DNA of 37,850 nt from Bacteroidota bacterium (GCA_022561755.1 JADFQN010000010.1:1-37850), one strand, 5' to 3'; shown: positions 18,529 to 26,827, counted from the stretch's first letter. A program made the numbers and translations. Notes: generated from the letters alone by a model not told the origin.

Positions 18529-18987
18529 TTACTCGGATTCGAACTTGCTCATAACGCGCTCAACCAGACTCTCATATGAGTCGGCCTGGGCGTCGTCTTC
18601 GGCTTTCAGGATGGCGGGGTCCCAGATCTCAATCGTGTCGATCGTTCCGATGATGACAACCTTCTCGCCATCGAGACCGGCATGGTCGATGTGTGTGCGC
18701 GGAAGGCTGATTCGTCCTTGGGCATCGAGGATTACCCGCTCAGCCCTGCGCGATTCGGTGCGCTTGACTATCCGGTTATCCTTGAGAAACGGGCTTAGCT
18801 TCGTGAGCAAGTCCGCCTTCTCTTTCCAAACATTCTTGGGAATCAGCGTGACGCATTGCTCGATGCCCTGCCAGGCAATGAACGTCTCGTCCGCATCGGG
18901 GCTCAACTCGCGTCGCATCCTTGCCGGCAAGGCCACGCGGCCCTTGTCGTCAATGGAGTGCTCAGATTGTCCTAAGAACCCGACCAT
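18529..18987 (-). CDS. mraZ: Transcriptional regulator MraZ
   Basis: MVGFLGQSEHSIDDKGRVALPARMRRE and second half DAQGRISLPRTHIDHAGL; ATG at 18987 fits the conserved N-terminus. Confidence 0.94.
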   Translation of the reverse strand: MVGFLGQSEHSIDDKGRVALPARMRRELSPDADETFIAWQGIEQCVTLIPKNVWKEKADLLTKLSPFLKDNRIVKRTESRRAERVILDAQGRISLPRTHIDHAGLDGEKVVIIGTIDTIEIWDPAILKAEDDAQADSYESLVERVMSKFESE

Positions 18988-18996
18988 GGTCGGCTC

Positions 18997-19052
18997 CCCC
19001 ACAATTCGCCAGAGTTTGGGATTCTTCCCCACAATTCCCCCCCACGGCCCCA
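18997..19052 (-). promoter_or_regulatory. G-rich direct repeats upstream of mraZ, candidate MraZ autoregulatory region
   Basis: Minus-strand GAATTGTGGGG occurs twice exactly 30 bp apart (CCCCACAATTC at 18997-19007 and 19027-19037), with further TGGGG boxes up to 19052. Confidence 0.45.
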
Positions 19053-19151
19053 AAGTATCTCTGAATGCCCAATAATCAAGTTATCGCGAGCGAAAAAGTT
19101 GGATTTGTGGACAAATAGGCCCCAAGAGGGCACCAGAGAGGGTAGTGAGAC

Positions 19152-19185
19152 ATCGCTATGGTGAATATGAATTCACCATAGCGAT
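19152..19185. promoter_or_regulatory. Perfect inverted repeat, candidate operator 1
   Basis: ATCGCTATGGTGAAT-ATGA-ATTCACCATAGCGAT: 15-bp arms, 4-nt centre; contains GGTGAA-N6-TTCACC. Confidence 0.75.
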
Positions 19186-19201
19186 TACGTCAAGCCTGGA
19201 T

Positions 19202-19219
19202 GGTGAACGTATTTTCACC
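19202..19219. promoter_or_regulatory. Second GGTGAA-N6-TTCACC site, candidate operator 2
   Basis: GGTGAACGTATTTTCACC; centre is 42 bp from the centre of site 1. Confidence 0.7.
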
Positions 19220-19251
19220 CCTGTTGTCGACGCGCTTTGCGATTGAGGGAC

Positions 19252-19899
19252 ATGGTGATCAAACCCAGTCTGACGGAGAGGCAAAACCAGGTGTATGAGT
19301 TTCTCCGCTCATACATCCGCGATCATCAGAAGCCGCCGACGATGGCTGAGATCGGCAACGCCCTCTCGATCCGGTCCACCAACGCGGTGTTCAAGTTCGT
19401 CGTGGCGCTGGAGAAGAAGGGCTACCTCACGCGGACGCCACGTGTGTCCCGGGGGATTGCTCTTACCCAGGCGGGCGACCAGCTATCCTTCACCCGGCCA
19501 CCCCCTCTTTTGCCGATCATCAGGGCGGCGCGTAGCGATCAACCCGAACAGCTTCGCCACCACCCAACCGGGGCGCTGCACGTCGATGCCCGCCTACTTG
19601 GCCCCACCGACGCCGACGTGTGCCTCGTTACCGTCGCGGGCGATGACGGCATGAGCGAGCAGGGGATTCGCATGGGCGACTTCCTCATCGTAGAAGAAAC
19701 CAACCAAGAGCAGCTCTTCAGCGGCGAGTTGGTCGCCGCGGTCATCGGCGAGCGAATCATGGCGCGCTCGTTCGATTTCTCACGCAACCGGCTCCACCTC
19801 CAGCCCTCAGCCCGAGGGTATGCTGCCGAATCGTTTCCGCCTGATTCGCCCGGCTGCCACATCATTGGGCGAGTGCTGGGGGTGATGCGGAAGCTGTAG
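19252..19899 (+). CDS. lexA: LexA-like transcriptional repressor lacking recognisable autoprotease catalytic residues
   Basis: Winged helix TERQNQVYEFLRSYIRDHQKPPTMAEIGNALSIRSTNAVFKFVVALEKKGYLTRTPRVSRGI; S24-like half ...VTVAGDDGMSEQGIRMGDFLIVEE...ELVAAVIGERIMARSF...IIGRVLGVMRKL. Confidence 0.87.
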   Translation: MVIKPSLTERQNQVYEFLRSYIRDHQKPPTMAEIGNALSIRSTNAVFKFVVALEKKGYLTRTPRVSRGIALTQAGDQLSFTRPPPLLPIIRAARSDQPEQLRHHPTGALHVDARLLGPTDADVCLVTVAGDDGMSEQGIRMGDFLIVEETNQEQLFSGELVAAVIGERIMARSFDFSRNRLHLQPSARGYAAESFPPDSPGCHIIGRVLGVMRKL

Positions 19900-19907
19900 A
19901 CGGATTG

Positions 19908-19999
19908 GTGCGTATTGCGTAGTGCGTATCAAGGTCGCGGGTTGAGACGCTTTTACGCCATCGAATTACGCAATACGAACTACGCACTAGCCCAATACC
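19908..19999. repeat. Inverted pair of heptamer-periodic tracts between lexA-like gene and DUF819 gene
   Basis: GTGCGTA TTGCGTA GTGCGTA (19908-19928) and ATTACGC AATACGA ACTACGC ACTAGCC CAATACC (19965-19999). Confidence 0.8.
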
Positions 20000-20004
20000 T
20001 ACCC

Positions 20005-21195
20005 TCAGGCCACCGCGCCGAGCATCCACGCGCAAACGAGCGCCGCGTAGATGCCTAGGATGTACCCGGCCACCGCCATGAGAAGGCCCACCGGCGCCAT
20101 GGCGGGGTGGTAGACGCCCGCCACGATGGGGGCGCTCGCCGCCCCGCCGACGTTGGCCATGCTGCCGGTGGCCACAAAGAAAAGGGGCGCTTTGAGGAGT
20201 TTAGCTGCGAAGATCAGCAGCGCGACGTGGACGGCGAGCCAAACCACCCCTGTCAGCATGTACAGCGGGGCATCGAGGACCGCTGCGAGGTTGCCCTGCG
20301 CGCCGATGGCTGTGAGCAGCAGATAGAGGCCCACATAGCCGATGTGGCTGGCCCCATCGGCCTCCAGCTTACGCATGGGCGTAAACGAGAGAACAAGCCC
20401 CACCGTCACCGCGATGAGCACCGCCCACGTGCCGTGCGAGATAATGGTCGGATCGCCGAGTGCTGGAAGGGCCTCGCCAAGCACGCGCGATAGCACCGCA
20501 GCACCAAATCCCAACCCGACGATAATGGAAAGGGTTGTCAGTGTAGTTGGGCGCCGCGTTTGGTCAAGCTTCTTGATGGTTTCGTCCACCCGGTCCATGG
20601 CCGATGTATCGGCTCCTACCCAGGCGTTGAACTGTTTCTGGTAGCCCGAGAGGAACAACAGAATCGCCATCCAGCCGTACCCGACGACCGTGTCCACAAC
20701 GATAATGGGCCCCAGGTCGTCGAGTCCGACGCTTTCCTGAATCGCCACCATATTGGCCGTGCCGCCGATCCAACTGCCGGAAAGCGCCGCGAGACCCTTC
20801 CACGCGTCCGGATCGCCTATGAACTGGCCTACGGCGAGGTACGCAATCGGCCCGCCGATGACGATCCCGAACGTACCCACCAGCAACATGATCAGCGCGA
20901 GCCGTCCGAGGCTGGCAATCGCCCGCAGGTCGATGGTGAGCATGAGGAGGAACAGCGCCAGCGGCAGCAGCACATACGTGAACCAGTCGTAGGCAGCGTT
21001 TCCTTCCGGCGTGACCCCGAACGTGGTGAGGAGCATGGGCACGAAGTAGGCCCACAACACGGGTGGCACGATCTCGAACACCTTCTTGAACGCCTCTATC
21101 CGAGACAGCGCAAACACCGCCGCCAGCACGGCCGCCAGCAATGCAGCTACCTGTGTGGGTTCGGTGACGAGGGCGACTATTTGGTCGTCGGGCAT
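20005..21195 (-). CDS. DUF819 (YjcL-like) family integral membrane protein
   Basis: Many TM segments; AALSGSWIGGTANMVAIQESVG and VATGSMANVGGAASAPIVAGVYHPAMAPVGLLMAVAGYILGIYAAL are typical of the family. Confidence 0.8.
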   Translation of the reverse strand: MPDDQIVALVTEPTQVAALLAAVLAAVFALSRIEAFKKVFEIVPPVLWAYFVPMLLTTFGVTPEGNAAYDWFTYVLLPLALFLLMLTIDLRAIASLGRLALIMLLVGTFGIVIGGPIAYLAVGQFIGDPDAWKGLAALSGSWIGGTANMVAIQESVGLDDLGPIIVVDTVVGYGWMAILLFLSGYQKQFNAWVGADTSAMDRVDETIKKLDQTRRPTTLTTLSIIVGLGFGAAVLSRVLGEALPALGDPTIISHGTWAVLIAVTVGLVLSFTPMRKLEADGASHIGYVGLYLLLTAIGAQGNLAAVLDAPLYMLTGVVWLAVHVALLIFAAKLLKAPLFFVATGSMANVGGAASAPIVAGVYHPAMAPVGLLMAVAGYILGIYAALVCAWMLGAVA

Positions 21196-21280
21196 GGGGA
21201 GGGATTTGGCTTGGCGAAGATAATGGGTGATGATGCACGGCGGACGGCAGACGAGGGACGGCGTATCAATGACGGAACCG

Positions 21281-21432
21281 GTAGGGGCGATTCATGAATC
21301 GCCCCTACGACGCAATGTTCGGGCATTCGTAGGGGCGAGATACATCTCGCCCTGGAGTGCCATCCCTGCCCCTGTGGCGCGGCCCGGAATAGCGTCCAGG
21401 TGCCCATTGGCGTGATGTATCACGCCCCTACG
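21281..21432. repeat. Cluster of GTAGGGGCG...CGCCCCTAC REP-like palindromes (3 copies)
   Basis: GTAGGGGCGATTCATGAATCGCCCCTAC (21281-21308, perfect 28-bp palindrome); TAGGGGCGAGATACATCTCGCCC (to 21352); GGCGTGATGTATCACGCCCCTACG (21409-21432). Confidence 0.85.
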
Positions 21433-21434
21433 CG

Positions 21435-21968
21435 TTACCTCAACGCCCCCACGAACTGCACGCCACCCTCAAAACCGCTCCGGGCATCCTCAGGCAGCCA
21501 CTCCCCCATCCCTTCCGGATACACATTCAACCCTTGCAACTCTCCAAACGGCACCATCCTCACGTTTCGGATGAGTTGCCCATTCCCGAGTTCGGGATCG
21601 GAACCAGTTGATAGCGCGTCCAGGCCATCCGGAGCCCTGCACTCGAAGTAAAATGACACCGCGTGAAGGGGCGGACGGATGAAATCGAGGATGTAGCGGA
21701 GCGTACCGACTTCCACGTCCAACCCGGTTTCTTCCTTCACCTCCCGAACAAGGGCCTCTTGCAGCGATTCCCCGAACTCCACGCCACCGCCGGGCGACGT
21801 CCAGAAGGGTTCATCAGACCAAATGCCGTCGTGCTCCACGAGGACGAGCGCGTTCGGATCGTCAGCGTCATCGAATAGCAGCCCGCCCACGCGAACACGG
21901 ATTTTGCCCTTCAAGTGCTGAAGGGTCTTCTTCAGGCGCGTAAGCTTCGGGTCGGTTGGGATGCTCAT
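21435..21968 (-). CDS. NUDIX hydrolase
   Basis: Nudix box GGGVEFGESLQEALVREVKEETGLDVEVG. Confidence 0.93.
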   Translation of the reverse strand: MSIPTDPKLTRLKKTLQHLKGKIRVRVGGLLFDDADDPNALVLVEHDGIWSDEPFWTSPGGGVEFGESLQEALVREVKEETGLDVEVGTLRYILDFIRPPLHAVSFYFECRAPDGLDALSTGSDPELGNGQLIRNVRMVPFGELQGLNVYPEGMGEWLPEDARSGFEGGVQFVGALR

Positions 21969-21984
21969 TTTTTTGCGTGTTTAT

Positions 21985-22007
21985 GGCGATTCGTGAATCG
22001 CCCCTAC
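21985..22007. repeat. Further REP-like copy upstream of the NUDIX gene
   Basis: GGCGATTCGTGAATCGCCCCTAC; a degenerate relative TCGGGCGATCCACCGGATCGGCGCTACG follows from 22031. Confidence 0.7.
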
Positions 22008-22184
22008 GAGTTGCATTGCTCTACCATCATTCGGGCGATCCACCGGATCGGCGCTACGAATGTGTTGTCGGGAGGGTACCACTGGGTCGTCCCTGGGGCT
22101 TCTGCGGGTTCAATTATTCCGATTCGCCGCCATTGCACTCCGCACTCTCTCTCGCCCACACCCCTTTTCTCCCTAGCTCAAAAA

Positions 22185-23918
22185 CTATCCGTCCGCGAGC
22201 GCGCGCGCCGAAACCCGCTGGATACGCCGCATACGAGTAGGTTCACGGGGCTCGGAGAAGGTGCCACCGGCCTCAGCGTGCGCAACGGCCGCCTCAACAA
22301 AGGCCACGAACAAAGGGTGCGGCGCCAGCACTCTGGATTTGTACTCTGGGTGGAACTGAACGCCCACGAACCAAGGATGTGTCGGGCCGTCGCCATCCAC
22401 GGGCAACTCCACGATCTCGATCAAATCCTGGTCGGGGTTGACGCCCGAGAAAACCATCCCGCTCTCCTTCAACTTGTAGCGCAGTTCGTTGTTGACTTCA
22501 TAGCGGTGGCGGTGTCTTTCCCAAACCGTCTCTTCGCCGTAGATCGAGCGCGCCTTTGTTCCGGCCGTTACACGGCATTCGTACTGCCCGAGGCGCATCG
22601 TGCCGCCTTTCTCGGTGATCTCCTCCTGCTCGGCCATTAGCGCGATAATCGGCAGCGGAGTGTTTGCATTAAACTCCGTGGAGTGCGCCTCGGCCCATCC
22701 GCACACGTTGCGCGCAAACTCGACCACGGCGACCTGCATCCCGAGGCAAATCCCGAAAAACGGGATACCATTCTCGCGGGCAAAGCGCACGGCCTCAATC
22801 TTCCCGTCGATCCCGCGATCGCCGAAACCGGGCGCTACTAGAACGCCCGAGACGCCGTCCAGCTTCGCGGCCACGTCCTCGGCAGTCAGGTCGTCCGACA
22901 GAATCGGGACGACATCCACCCACACGCCGTTGGCGGCCCCAGCCAGCAGCAGGCTCTCAGTAATGGACTTATAGGCATCCTGATGGCTCACGTACTTGCC
23001 AACCAGCGCAATCCGAACCTCCCCCTCGGGGTTCTTCAACCGGCGAAGGAACTCTACCCAATCGGCCAGGCCATCTGTCAGGTCCTCGGTGGCATGCTCC
23101 TGCAGTTGGAGTCGTTCGAGCACCACAGCATCGAGGCCTTTTTCGCGTAGTAACAGCGGCACCTCGTAGATGGACTCGGCGTCGCGGGCCTCCACCACGG
23201 CGCGGGCCTCCACGTTACAAAACAGGGCGATTTTCTTGCGGATGTCGTCGTCGAGGGGGTGCTCGGTGCGGCACACGAGCACATCCGGCTGGAGGCCGTA
23301 GCTCTGGAGCGTCTTGACCGAGTGCTGGGTTGGCTTCGTTTTAAGTTCGCCGGCTGCGGCGAGATACGGTATCAGCGTCAGATGCACGAGGCACACATTG
23401 GCGCGACCTGCCTCTAACGTGAACTGACGAATAGCCTCGAGATAGGGCAGACTTTCGATGTCGCCGGCCGTTCCTCCGATTTCGGTGATGACGACATCGT
23501 AGTCGCCCGTGTCAGCGAGGCGGCGCATCCACCCCTTTATCTCATCGATGACGTGCGGGACCACCTGCACGGTTTTGCCGAGGTACACGCCCGCCCGCTC
23601 CTTCGCAATAACGCCCGAGTACACTCGGCCAGTGGTCACATTGTTGGCCTGGCTCATCGGCACACACAGGAAGCGCTCGTAATGGCCGAGGTCGAGGTCG
23701 GTTTCGGCGCCGTCATCGGTCACGTACACCTCGCCGTGCTCGTACGGGTTCATCGTCCCCGCGTCCACATTGATGTAGGGGTCGAATTTCTGGATCGTGA
23801 CGCGCAGCCCGTGGGCCTCGAGCAGCCGCCCTAGCGACGACGAGATGATCCCCTTGCCCAGCGAAGAGGTAACTCCGCCCGTGACGAACAGGTGCTTAAC
23901 GGGTGCGGAGGAAGCCAT
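22185..23918 (-). CDS. pyrG: CTP synthase
   Basis: [76 protein letters not shown]; class I glutaminase [19 protein letters not shown]; start at MASSAPVKH. Confidence 0.98.
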   Translation of the reverse strand: MASSAPVKHLFVTGGVTSSLGKGIISSSLGRLLEAHGLRVTIQKFDPYINVDAGTMNPYEHGEVYVTDDGAETDLDLGHYERFLCVPMSQANNVTTGRVYSGVIAKERAGVYLGKTVQVVPHVIDEIKGWMRRLADTGDYDVVITEIGGTAGDIESLPYLEAIRQFTLEAGRANVCLVHLTLIPYLAAAGELKTKPTQHSVKTLQSYGLQPDVLVCRTEHPLDDDIRKKIALFCNVEARAVVEARDAESIYEVPLLLREKGLDAVVLERLQLQEHATEDLTDGLADWVEFLRRLKNPEGEVRIALVGKYVSHQDAYKSITESLLLAGAANGVWVDVVPILSDDLTAEDVAAKLDGVSGVLVAPGFGDRGIDGKIEAVRFARENGIPFFGICLGMQVAVVEFARNVCGWAEAHSTEFNANTPLPIIALMAEQEEITEKGGTMRLGQYECRVTAGTKARSIYGEETVWERHRHRYEVNNELRYKLKESGMVFSGVNPDQDLIEIVELPVDGDGPTHPWFVGVQFHPEYKSRVLAPHPLFVAFVEAAVAHAEAGGTFSEPREPTRMRRIQRVSARALADG

Positions 23919-24099
23919 TGCGAACGAAGCAGAAACCGAAAGAGGCGTTCGCTCCGCAAAGTACGAACGAACCGTGCGCTTCCGGTGGCCTCGCCGGGCT
24001 TTCACCCAATCCTCTGGCCGATGAATGGCCCTGCATTCGGTAGAAATAAATGCTAACTCTTTCGCACTCAGCCAAATAACCCCGCCATGCGCCTTTTAC

Positions 24100-24267
24100 G
24101 AGGCTGTTGAAATACGTCATCCTGCCTTCCCGCCATGCGGCGGGACTCTCGGCCGATCTCTTCGTTGCTCCGCAGTACTGCGGGGCGCCTTGATCTCAGC
24201 CGAGACGCGCTCCCCGACAAGTCGGGGCAGGCTGTCTCGGTGAAAGAGCAGGTAATTCCACAGCCTC
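24100..24267. mobile_element. MITE-like element family A, copy 2 (168 bp), interrupted by three short palindromes; abuts gmhB stop codon
   Basis: GAGGCTGTTGAAATACGTCATCCTGCC... ...CAGGTAATTCCACAGCCTC; aligns with copy 1 except where palindromes occur. Confidence 0.8.
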
Positions 24268-24834
24268 CTAGGAGGCGTCGTGTTCCACGATCCAATCGGC
24301 AGCAGCGGCTATGCCCGTTACGACGATATCTGCGGCGGGTGTTTCCTTGTGGTTCTCGCCCTGTCCTGTAAGCACGAGAACAGTCTTCATGCCCAGCTTT
24401 TCGGCGGGGATGAGGTCGGAGGCTTTGTCGCCCACCATGAACGACAGCGCCGGGTCGATGTCGTGCTCGCGCATGGCGCGCTCGAACAGCCCCGTGCCTG
24501 GCTTGCGGTCCTCGTGCCTGACGGCGAACTCGGGAACGATGCCTTTCACATGGTATGGGCTGATGTAGAACGCGTCGACCTGGGCACCCAAATCCTCCAG
24601 ATCCTTTTGCACAGCATCATGTAATCGGTTCACATCATCCGCTGTGTAGAGCCCTCGTGCGATGCCTGCCTGGTTGGTAACGACGATTACGAGGAAGCCT
24701 GCCTCGTTCAGTTTGTGGATGGCTTCGCGGGCGCCGTCGATCCAATGGAAATCCCGCACTCGGTGGACGTAGTGGAGGCCACGCTCGTCATTTAATGTGC
24801 CATCACGGTCCAGGAAAGCAGCTTTTCTAGCCAT
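24268..24834 (-). CDS. gmhB: D-glycero-D-manno-heptose 1,7-bisphosphate phosphatase (HAD family)
   Basis: AAFLDRDGTLNDERGLHYVHRVRDFHWIDGAREAI, VVTNQAGIARGLYT, DRKPGTGLFERA, FMVGDKASDLIPAEKLGMKTVLV; overlaps gmhA. Confidence 0.88.
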   Translation of the reverse strand: MARKAAFLDRDGTLNDERGLHYVHRVRDFHWIDGAREAIHKLNEAGFLVIVVTNQAGIARGLYTADDVNRLHDAVQKDLEDLGAQVDAFYISPYHVKGIVPEFAVRHEDRKPGTGLFERAMREHDIDPALSFMVGDKASDLIPAEKLGMKTVLVLTGQGENHKETPAADIVVTGIAAAADWIVEHDAS

Positions 24835-25432
24835 CGTCCTTGCTGAACATGATCCTCTCGACCAGCGCGCAGAGGACGTGCCCGCACAGTTCGTGGCCTT
24901 CCTGGATGCGGGGAGTATCCTCGCTCGGAATAGAGATTACTACGTCACAGATCCCGGTCATCCGCCCTTCACCCTTTCCTGTGAAGCCAACGGACAGCGC
25001 GCCTTTCTCCCGAGCGACTTCAAGGCCGCGCACGACGTTCGCCGAGTTTCCGCTGGTTGAGATACCGATGGCCACGTCGCCGGGTTGGATCAATCCGGAA
25101 AGCGGGCGGGCGAATACTTCCTCGAACCCGTAGTCGTTGCCGATGGCAGTGACCTGTGAGGAGTTGCCTGTGAGCGCGAACGCCGGAAGCGACGGGCGGT
25201 CAAGGTAGAAGCGGCCGGAGAACTCGGCGGCCCAGTGCTGGGCGTCGGCCGCGGAGCCTCCATTGCCGAAAAAGTACGCGCGGCCCCCGCTCCAAAATCG
25301 CTCGGCAATCTGCTCGGCCAAATCCGTGAGTAGCGGCGCCAGTTCCGCGACCGCCTCGTGAACATGTACGCTGTCCGCGATCTGCGCGTGCGCGAAACTC
25401 AGCAACGAATCGGTGGTGGCGTTCGGCGTCAC
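24827..25432 (-). CDS. gmhA: Sedoheptulose-7-phosphate isomerase
   Basis: SIS domain: YFFGNGGSAADAQHWAAEFSGRF, ALTGNSSQVTAIGNDYGFEEVFARPL, GISTSGNSANVVRGLEVAR. Confidence 0.92.
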   Translation of the reverse strand: MTPNATTDSLLSFAHAQIADSVHVHEAVAELAPLLTDLAEQIAERFWSGGRAYFFGNGGSAADAQHWAAEFSGRFYLDRPSLPAFALTGNSSQVTAIGNDYGFEEVFARPLSGLIQPGDVAIGISTSGNSANVVRGLEVAREKGALSVGFTGKGEGRMTGICDVVISIPSEDTPRIQEGHELCGHVLCALVERIMFSKDDG

Positions 25433-25489
25433 GGCAAATTGAATGGGCTCAGCCCGAAGCTACCGCGCGATCTCAGCCGCAACCACTAG

Positions 25490-25646
25490 GAGCCTGTCTG
25501 ACTAAGGGGATTGTAACGAGGCGAGTGAGGAATCGAGAACATTTTTTCGATCTTTTGAAGCGCATAGTGGGGCTACGCAATGAAAAAGATCGGAGAAACG
25601 GGCCGATTTATCGCCGCAGTAGATCCGTCCTTAGTCAGACAGGCTC
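25490..25646. mobile_element. MITE-like element family B (157 bp) flanked by CTAG
   Basis: GAGCCTGTCTGACTAA...TTAGTCAGACAGGCTC perfect terminal inverted repeats; CTAG at 25486-25489 and 25647-25650. Confidence 0.85.
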
Positions 25647-25671
25647 CTAGCACTTCTCCACGGGTAGTGAG

Positions 25672-26754
25672 TCATGCGTCGGAAGCAACGGGCTCGGGCA
25701 GAGGCTCCGGCGCTTTCGGAACGTTCTCCGGGCCAAGCAGTACGGCAACCCAGCGCGTCTCCTCACTGCTCTCCAGGGCAATCTTGACCGTAACCGACAG
25801 TGGCACGGACAGGATGAGACCCATGGGGCCGAGCACCCATCCCCAGAAAATCAATGAGAAGAACACCACCAGTGGCGAAAGTCCGACGCCGCGTCCCATC
25901 CAACGCGGCTCGATCATGTTTCCCATCACTATGTTAATCACCAGAAAACCGAGGACCACGAGCAGGGCGGCGCCCAGGCTGATTTGCACAAGTGCGAGCA
26001 GGGAAGCCGGAATGGCTGCGAGGATCGAACCGATGTTCGGGATGTAGTTGAGGAGGAAGGCCAGAAGACCCCAGAGAAGCGGAAAATCGACGCCCAGGAT
26101 GGCAAGCCAGACGGCAACGAGTGTACCAGTAACCAGGCTCACCATTGTCTTGATGACGAGGTACTGCTTCATGCCCGACGCGAACGCGGCGATCTGAGGA
26201 AATGAAGAGCCTTCGCGGTGGAAAGCTCGTTGCACCTTTACGCGGAACGACGAAGCTTCGAGTAAGATGAAAACAACGGTCAGGAGAATCAGCAGGCCGT
26301 TGGCGAGGGTGTCGCCCACACCGTTTAGTAGGGTTGCGACGAGGCTCAGCGCAACGCCTGGGTCAATGGTGTCCTGCAGTTGGGCGCTATCGGGTACCTC
26401 GAATCCGCGCTCTGCGAACCACGCCAGCAAATCGGCGACCTGTGTACCCAAACGCGCCTGGTAGAACGGTAGTGTTTGCACAAAGGCGGTCAACGACGAA
26501 CCCACGAAAGCCGCAATTGCAAACACCACGGCTACGACACCTAGCACAACAAACAAGACGGCAAGCACTTTCGGCACACGCCACGAGCGCAGCTTGTTGA
26601 CGGCCGGGAGACAGGCGAACGCTACGAACGCGGCGACCAGCATGGGCACGACCACCGGCCGCGCCGAGCGCAGGCCGGCGATAACGATTACCAGAGCCGC
26701 GGCGGCGACGAGCCCCCGCACCACATGGCTTCGCCGTTGTTGCTCGATCAGCAT
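25672..26754 (-). CDS. AI-2E transporter (PerM/UPF0118) family membrane protein
   Basis: LNYIPNIGSILAAIPASLLALVQISLGAALLVVLGFLVINIVMGNMIEPRWMGRGVGLSPLVVFFSLIFWGWVLGPMGLILSVPL. Confidence 0.92.
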   Translation of the reverse strand: MLIEQQRRSHVVRGLVAAAALVIVIAGLRSARPVVVPMLVAAFVAFACLPAVNKLRSWRVPKVLAVLFVVLGVVAVVFAIAAFVGSSLTAFVQTLPFYQARLGTQVADLLAWFAERGFEVPDSAQLQDTIDPGVALSLVATLLNGVGDTLANGLLILLTVVFILLEASSFRVKVQRAFHREGSSFPQIAAFASGMKQYLVIKTMVSLVTGTLVAVWLAILGVDFPLLWGLLAFLLNYIPNIGSILAAIPASLLALVQISLGAALLVVLGFLVINIVMGNMIEPRWMGRGVGLSPLVVFFSLIFWGWVLGPMGLILSVPLSVTVKIALESSEETRWVAVLLGPENVPKAPEPLPEPVASDA

Positions 26755-26827
26755 TCAGGCTTGGTTTGGCATTCTCAGCAGCAGTATACGCGTGAATCCG
26801 AGGCGGTTTCGGGGCCCCTTGCAAGAG

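Noticed and set aside
25580-26047. 155-aa plus-strand ORF starting in the family B repeat
   Set aside because: Starts in repeat DNA and runs antisense to the AI-2E permease gene; no recognisable domain.
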